Assembly (NCBI GenBank): GCA_016869595.1
Contig: VGDT01000001.1
Span: 62,001 to 126,000 of the forward strand
Reading direction: 5' to 3'
Source of the DNA: Alphaproteobacteria bacterium
Lineage (GTDB): Bacteria > Pseudomonadota > Alphaproteobacteria > Rhizobiales > Beijerinckiaceae
DNA length: 64,000 nt
The first letter of the stretch is position 1. The number at the start of each line of letters is the position of its first letter. A model generated the notes under the pieces. That model saw only the letters and a list, made by a program, of their open reading frames with translations. It made no database searches and was not told the origin of the DNA. Both the position numbers and the translations under genes were made by a program. Below are positions 60,453 to 64,000 of the stretch, in pieces.

Positions 60453-61609
60453 CGGCCCTAGCTATTCTCGCCTGGGTCGCGGGCGTCTACTGGATCATCG
60501 CCTTCGTTTTGCTTGTCGTCTCAATCGCGGCGACCATCGCACAACCCTGGCTCGCGGTCCGCCGCGCCACGCGACGAGATCAGCCGCCAGTTTCCGTGGT
60601 TCTCCCGGTCAAGCTGATTGACGACCAATTTGATCGCACGCAAGAGTCTGCGCTTACGCAGCACTATCGCGATTTCGATGTGACGGTGTCGTCAACCGAC
60701 CTCGATGCGCCAGCCGTCCAGCGCATGCGCGCCATTCTTGCACGTCATCCGACCGTGCCTTCGCGGGTCGTTCTTTCGACCGCGAAATTCGCGGTCAGTC
60801 CGAAGGTCGATAATCTTTACGCGCCCTTCATACAGGCGTCACACGATGTCATCTTCATGAAGGACGCGAATGTGCTGCTTGAGCCGGATGCGTTGGCGCA
60901 ACACATGCGGGAACTGACGGACGATGTGGGGCTCGTCTGCGCCATCCCATATTGCGCGCGGCTCGAAAATTTTGCCGCTCATGTCGAGGCGGCGATCATC
61001 AACGGACCGCATGCGCGCATGCTGTTTCTCGCCTCGGCGTTAGGGCAGGGGCACGGCGTGGGGAAAATTATGCTGTTCAGGCGATCGGATTTCCTGCGTG
61101 CGGGCGGCTTCGACGCGATTTCCCATACGGTGGGGGAAGACAACGCCTTGGCGAAGGCGATGCGGCGGATTGGCAAGAGGCCGGTCTTTTCCCACAGGCC
61201 TGTCCGGCAGGAGCTTGGCGTTCGCAACTTTGCGGATGTTTATCATCGGCAATTGCGTTGGAGCGTCATTCGCCGAAACGACGAACTCATTTCCTTTCTC
61301 GCCGAGCCGATATGCCAAGCGCTTCCGGCGGTTATCGCTTCGGCCCTCGCGGCGCCTCTCGTCGGCCTCGCGCCTCTCGTCGCGGCGTCGGCGACGCTTA
61401 TTGTGTGGTTTACGCTCGAAACATTGCTTTCCATGGCCAAAGGATGGCAGTTATCTTGGGCTGCGCCTGCGGTCTTTGTGGTCCGCGAGGCGACGATGCT
61501 GGCGGTCTGGTTGAACGCCTGGGTCACCGACCGCGTGGTCTGGGCAAAGAGCAGCGTGAACGCGCGCACGGGGGCAAAACCCTCGCCGGTTCCGCATGAA
61601 GAAGGATAG
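60449..61609 (+). CDS. GT21 family glycosyltransferase, ceramide glucosyltransferase-like
   Basis: A 386-residue membrane glycosyltransferase. An N-terminal helix (about 5-31) anchors a GT-A domain. The GT21 signature is complete: Asp84 (SSTD), Asp139 (IFMKDANVLLEP), Asp231 (TVGEDNALAKAM) and QLRW (268-271). The PKVDNLYAPF and GKIMLFRRSDFL segments align by eye with ceramide glucosyltransferase. C-terminal helices follow about residue 290. HpnI of hopanoid synthesis is a related alternative, but no hopanoid genes are here. It would transfer a sugar from a nucleotide sugar to a lipid acceptor at the inner face of the membrane. GTG start overlapping the SDR stop. Confidence 0.87.
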   Translation: MTALAILAWVAGVYWIIAFVLLVVSIAATIAQPWLAVRRATRRDQPPVSVVLPVKLIDDQFDRTQESALTQHYRDFDVTVSSTDLDAPAVQRMRAILARHPTVPSRVVLSTAKFAVSPKVDNLYAPFIQASHDVIFMKDANVLLEPDALAQHMRELTDDVGLVCAIPYCARLENFAAHVEAAIINGPHARMLFLASALGQGHGVGKIMLFRRSDFLRAGGFDAISHTVGEDNALAKAMRRIGKRPVFSHRPVRQELGVRNFADVYHRQLRWSVIRRNDELISFLAEPICQALPAVIASALAAPLVGLAPLVAASATLIVWFTLETLLSMAKGWQLSWAAPAVFVVREATMLAVWLNAWVTDRVVWAKSSVNARTGAKPSPVPHEEG

Positions 61610-61614
61610 GCCGT

Positions 61615-62919
61615 TTGGTGCTGGGGCTTTTTCAATTCATCTTCGATGCGATCACGATTGTCTGCGCTTCGATCATGGTTGTAATCGGTATTGGCTATTT
61701 GATCGTCATCGGCCGTTTCTGTTACGACCAGCTGCGTGGCGTGCGAGATTCGGAAGCGCCCGCGACGCCTGACTCGCAGTTGCCGCGGGTCCTGCTGCAA
61801 ATTCCGGTATTCAACGAGCCGCTCGTAACCGAACAATCGTTGCGCTGCGTCGCGCTTCTCGACTGGCCCAAAGATAAGCTGCGCATTCAGCTTCTCGACG
61901 ATTCGACTGACGAGACGAGCGCGCGCGCCGATGTGGTGGCGGAAGAACTTCGCGCCGGCGGCGCCGTTATCGACCATGTGCGGCGGTCCGACCGCTCGGG
62001 ATTCAAAGCCGGCGCTTGCGCGCACGGCCTCACGATCACGGACGAACCCTTCGTCGCGATGCTCGACGCCGACTTCCGTCCGCCGCCCAATTGGCTGAAG
62101 CGGACGGTTCCGCTTTTTCTCACCGACGATCACGTCGGATTCGTGCAGTCACGCTGCGAGTTCCAGAACTTCGAGAAGAACTGGCTGACGCGTGCGCAGG
62201 GTCTCGTGCAGGACGGACATTACCTCGTCGAGCAGCGCTCGCGGGCACATGCGGGCTGGCTCTTTCAATTCAACGGCACGGGCGGCATCTGGCGGCGCGC
62301 CACGATCGACGACGCCGGCGGCTGGTCGGATTATTCGCTGTGCGAGGACCTCGATCTTACCGTTCGCGCGGCGCTCAATGGGTGGCATGGGCTGTTTGTG
62401 TCGGAGCCGCCGATTCCGGGTCAGGTGCCGGAGGGAATTCGCGATTTCAGACGTCAACAGAGGCGCTGGTCAAATGGTTTCGTGCAGGTCGCGCAAAGGA
62501 CCGTCTTGCCGATCTGGCGTTCGCCATGGAGTCTGACGCGTCGCGTGATGGCGATCTCCCTTATCGCCCATCAGATTTTCTTCCCGACAGCCGCCGTCGG
62601 GTTCATCGCGCTTGTTCTTGGCGCGATCCTGCACGGGTCTCTCGCGCCCTACGCGGACATGTTGGAGATTATCGGGATCATGACCCTGCTGGTGGCGCTC
62701 GGCGTCACGCTTCCGCCATACCTGGCGTTAAGGCGGGGGACCATCGTCGACTATGTTAAGACGGTCGCGTCCATTCCGCCGCTGATGATCTATCTCGCCT
62801 TCGCCAATGGCGCGAAGATTTTGCAGACTTTGCGCGGACGGAAATCGACATTTAAGCGCACGCCCAAGCTCGACCATGAAGCTGCGGCGCAAGAGCCAAT
62901 TGACGCTAAAGTAGAATGA
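61615..62919 (+). CDS. Membrane glycosyltransferase family 2 (cellulose synthase-like)
   Basis: A 434-residue processive-type GT2. An N-terminal helix (about 5-30) precedes the GT-A domain with IQLLDDSTDETS, AMLDADFRPP, the acceptor-site CEDLDLT and the QQRRWSNGF motif. Three or four C-terminal helices follow. This arrangement is shared with glucan and mannan synthases and with several lipid glycosyltransferases. As last gene of the operon, it could add a second sugar to the lipid made by the GT21 enzyme. The TTG at 61615 or GTG at 61618 is the start, 5-8 bases after the preceding stop. Confidence 0.87.
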   Translation: MVLGLFQFIFDAITIVCASIMVVIGIGYLIVIGRFCYDQLRGVRDSEAPATPDSQLPRVLLQIPVFNEPLVTEQSLRCVALLDWPKDKLRIQLLDDSTDETSARADVVAEELRAGGAVIDHVRRSDRSGFKAGACAHGLTITDEPFVAMLDADFRPPPNWLKRTVPLFLTDDHVGFVQSRCEFQNFEKNWLTRAQGLVQDGHYLVEQRSRAHAGWLFQFNGTGGIWRRATIDDAGGWSDYSLCEDLDLTVRAALNGWHGLFVSEPPIPGQVPEGIRDFRRQQRRWSNGFVQVAQRTVLPIWRSPWSLTRRVMAISLIAHQIFFPTAAVGFIALVLGAILHGSLAPYADMLEIIGIMTLLVALGVTLPPYLALRRGTIVDYVKTVASIPPLMIYLAFANGAKILQTLRGRKSTFKRTPKLDHEAAAQEPIDAKVE

Positions 62920-62934
62920 GCGAAGAGAGGCGCG

Positions 62935-63744
62935 CTACTCCAGCCGCGCCGGGGCTTCGAACGCGCCGCCGTCGGTGACGATCGTAAGCGTCGCATCGGC
63001 GGCCTTAGCCGGGGCGTCGCCAGAAAAGAGCTTAAGCTCGAAGCCCTCTCCGGCGCGCGTGCTCTCAATGAAAAGAGGCTCCTTTGCTTCCGCAAAGAGG
63101 TCCTTCGCCTTGCCAGGTCCGAGATAACGCAATCGCCATGACCCCTCCGCGCCGTTGCGCGACAGCGAGAAGCGCTTTTTCGCTTCGTCCGCGGTAAGCT
63201 TCTTTGGCACAAGCCTTTCCGCCTCGGCGATCGCTGCGGCGTGAGGCGAGGCGCCGACGCGCGGCAACTCCAAAGACAGTTCGGCGCGCGCCGGCAGACA
63301 AATCTTCCCGCATGAGGCGTAGTCGAGCACGAGATTGAGCGTCACTGGCGCGTTCGGATCACGCGGCGTCACCCTCAAAGGCAAAAGCACGCGCGAGTCA
63401 TAGCCGGCGACGACGGTCCCGGCCTCGTCGATATGCTTTGGCGCCGGAAAGGACGGCTCGACCACGGCGACATTGACGGACTTCGAAAAGTCGAATGCGG
63501 GCGCCGAGCCCGCCTCGCCCGGTTGGCGCCAGTAGGTGATTGTCTCTGGATCGAGTGTGATCTCGACCGCTGCGTGGTAGGCGCCTGCTTGTGGAGGCCC
63601 GGCGGATAGGAGCCGAGCGCGCGAGGCCGAGCCCTTAACGATAGCGGAAGCAAACACGGCGCTCTCGGCGGCCGTCTTCGTCGGATAACCCTGTGCGAGC
63701 GCTACGGCTAGCGTCGCGACGACAAACAGTTTTACACGCATCAT
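62935..63744 (-). CDS. DsbD-like periplasmic protein (DsbD N-terminal domain family)
   Basis: A 269-residue exported protein. A signal peptide (RVKLFVVATLAVALAQGYP) is followed by the DsbD alpha-like immunoglobulin-type domain: ITYWRQPGEAGSAPAFDF, a VLLPLRVTPRDPNAPVTL strand and the two-cysteine site DYASCGKICLPARAEL. Full-length DsbD has membrane and thioredoxin domains that are absent here, as in other alphaproteobacterial members. It probably exchanges disulfides in the periplasm with an unknown partner. It is divergent from yqgE, a neighbour pair conserved in this class, and converges on the GT2 gene. Confidence 0.87.
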   Translation of the reverse strand: MMRVKLFVVATLAVALAQGYPTKTAAESAVFASAIVKGSASRARLLSAGPPQAGAYHAAVEITLDPETITYWRQPGEAGSAPAFDFSKSVNVAVVEPSFPAPKHIDEAGTVVAGYDSRVLLPLRVTPRDPNAPVTLNLVLDYASCGKICLPARAELSLELPRVGASPHAAAIAEAERLVPKKLTADEAKKRFSLSRNGAEGSWRLRYLGPGKAKDLFAEAKEPLFIESTRAGEGFELKLFSGDAPAKAADATLTIVTDGGAFEAPARLE

Positions 63745-63835
63745 GGTTTGCGGCGGTTCGTCCTCTAGTGAAGGCAGTCAGTTACATAGTTTTGCGCCGC
63801 TTGTCCTCAGGGCTCGGCGAGCGTAGCATGACCCT

Positions 63836-64000
63836 ATGAGGCCAGCCGGTAAGAAGCAAGATTTCGCGGCGAGGGTGAACGAGCGCCGCAGCAGTCGTCC
63901 TGCTGGGCGGCGCTATCTCGACGGCCAATTGCTGATCGCAATGCCGAGCATGTTGGATCAGCGCTTCGCGCGGTCGGTGATCTATCTCTGCGCCCATTCC
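63836..64000 (+). CDS. yqgE: YqgE/AlgH family protein (partial, cut by the window end)
   Basis: The first 55 residues of a YqgE/AlgH (DUF179) protein; the rest lies beyond the window. The family start is clear: [29 protein letters not shown]. The N-terminal extension before it is basic and not conserved, so a GTG at 63875 is an alternative start. The function is unknown (AlgH has been tied to alginate regulation). Confidence 0.88.
   Translation, partial: MRPAGKKQDFAARVNERRSSRPAGRRYLDGQLLIAMPSMLDQRFARSVIYLCAHS

Noticed and set aside
57273-62919. Reading the operon as an aryl-polyene cluster or as the acpXL lipid A very-long-chain cluster
   Set aside because: There is one ketosynthase and no chain-length factor, ammonia lyase, FabZ, second FabF or LpxXL-type acyltransferase, and the ACP is not AcpXL-like.

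Overview
The window is a high-GC, gene-dense chromosomal segment from an alphaproteobacterium, most likely of the order Hyphomicrobiales (Rhizobiales). Support comes from the gene complement and order (clpX-lon-hupB with tRNA-Val, RNase E with a long acidic insert in its S1 domain, GapR/DUF2312, RDD protein next to Bpt, DsbD-like protein next to YqgE, heparinase II/III next to purH) and from intergenic palindromes of a rhizobial type. A pyrophosphate-dependent phosphofructokinase and the overall flavour would fit a Methylocystis/Methylosinus-like methanotroph, but no methane or methanol oxidation gene lies here, so the genus is a guess.

Layout. 1-1.5 kb: a coiled-coil orphan and a broken C-terminal piece of phosphoglucomutase, the only clearly accessory-looking part. 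1.5-16.3 kb: transglutaminase-like protease, gamma carbonic anhydrase, heparinase-like protein, purH, two small secreted proteins, prfA-ptsP, a membrane EAL protein with a degenerate GGDEF motif, an HCCA-isomerase-like protein and ligA. 16.4-20.6 kb: a tight minus-strand operon encoding a serine palmitoyltransferase-like enzyme, a GNAT-like candidate ceramide synthase, a DES1-like sphingolipid desaturase and an FA2H/Scs7-like hydroxylase. 20.8-35.1 kb: ccmA/ccmB split by a palindromic repeat, DUF1036 and DUF1772 proteins, an enoyl-CoA hydratase, PBP1A, AmiC amidase, RNase E, an aminotransferase, an MgtC/DUF4010 membrane protein and thioredoxin. 35.7-47.6 kb: a PccB-type carboxylase, a ClpP-like periplasmic protein, tRNA-Val, hupB, lon, clpX, PPi-PFK, a small secreted protein and secA. 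47.9-57 kb: two small secreted proteins, an alcohol dehydrogenase, an APH/ATPase fusion, gapR, RDD protein, bpt, an L,D-transpeptidase and the small subunit of methylmalonyl-CoA mutase without its large subunit. 57.3-62.9 kb: a plus-strand operon of seven closely packed genes (ACP, ketosynthase, two hot-dog dehydratase-type proteins, SDR reductase, GT21 ceramide-glucosyltransferase-like enzyme, GT2). The end holds a DsbD-like periplasmic protein and the start of yqgE.

The most interesting reading is that the two lipid loci, about 37 kb apart, belong to one pathway. The first would make a ceramide and decorate it with a Delta4 double bond and a 2-hydroxyl group. The second would supply a dedicated ACP-bound acyl chain, a candidate 3-ketosphinganine reductase and the sugar headgroup. 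Each locus has residue-level family evidence; the link between them is inference. Eukaryote-like DES1 and FA2H enzymes next to an SPT homologue are unusual for a bacterium.

Three kinds of intergenic palindromic repeat occur (16.3, 21.5/32.1 and 49.7 kb). No transposase, integrase, CRISPR array or rRNA operon is visible.
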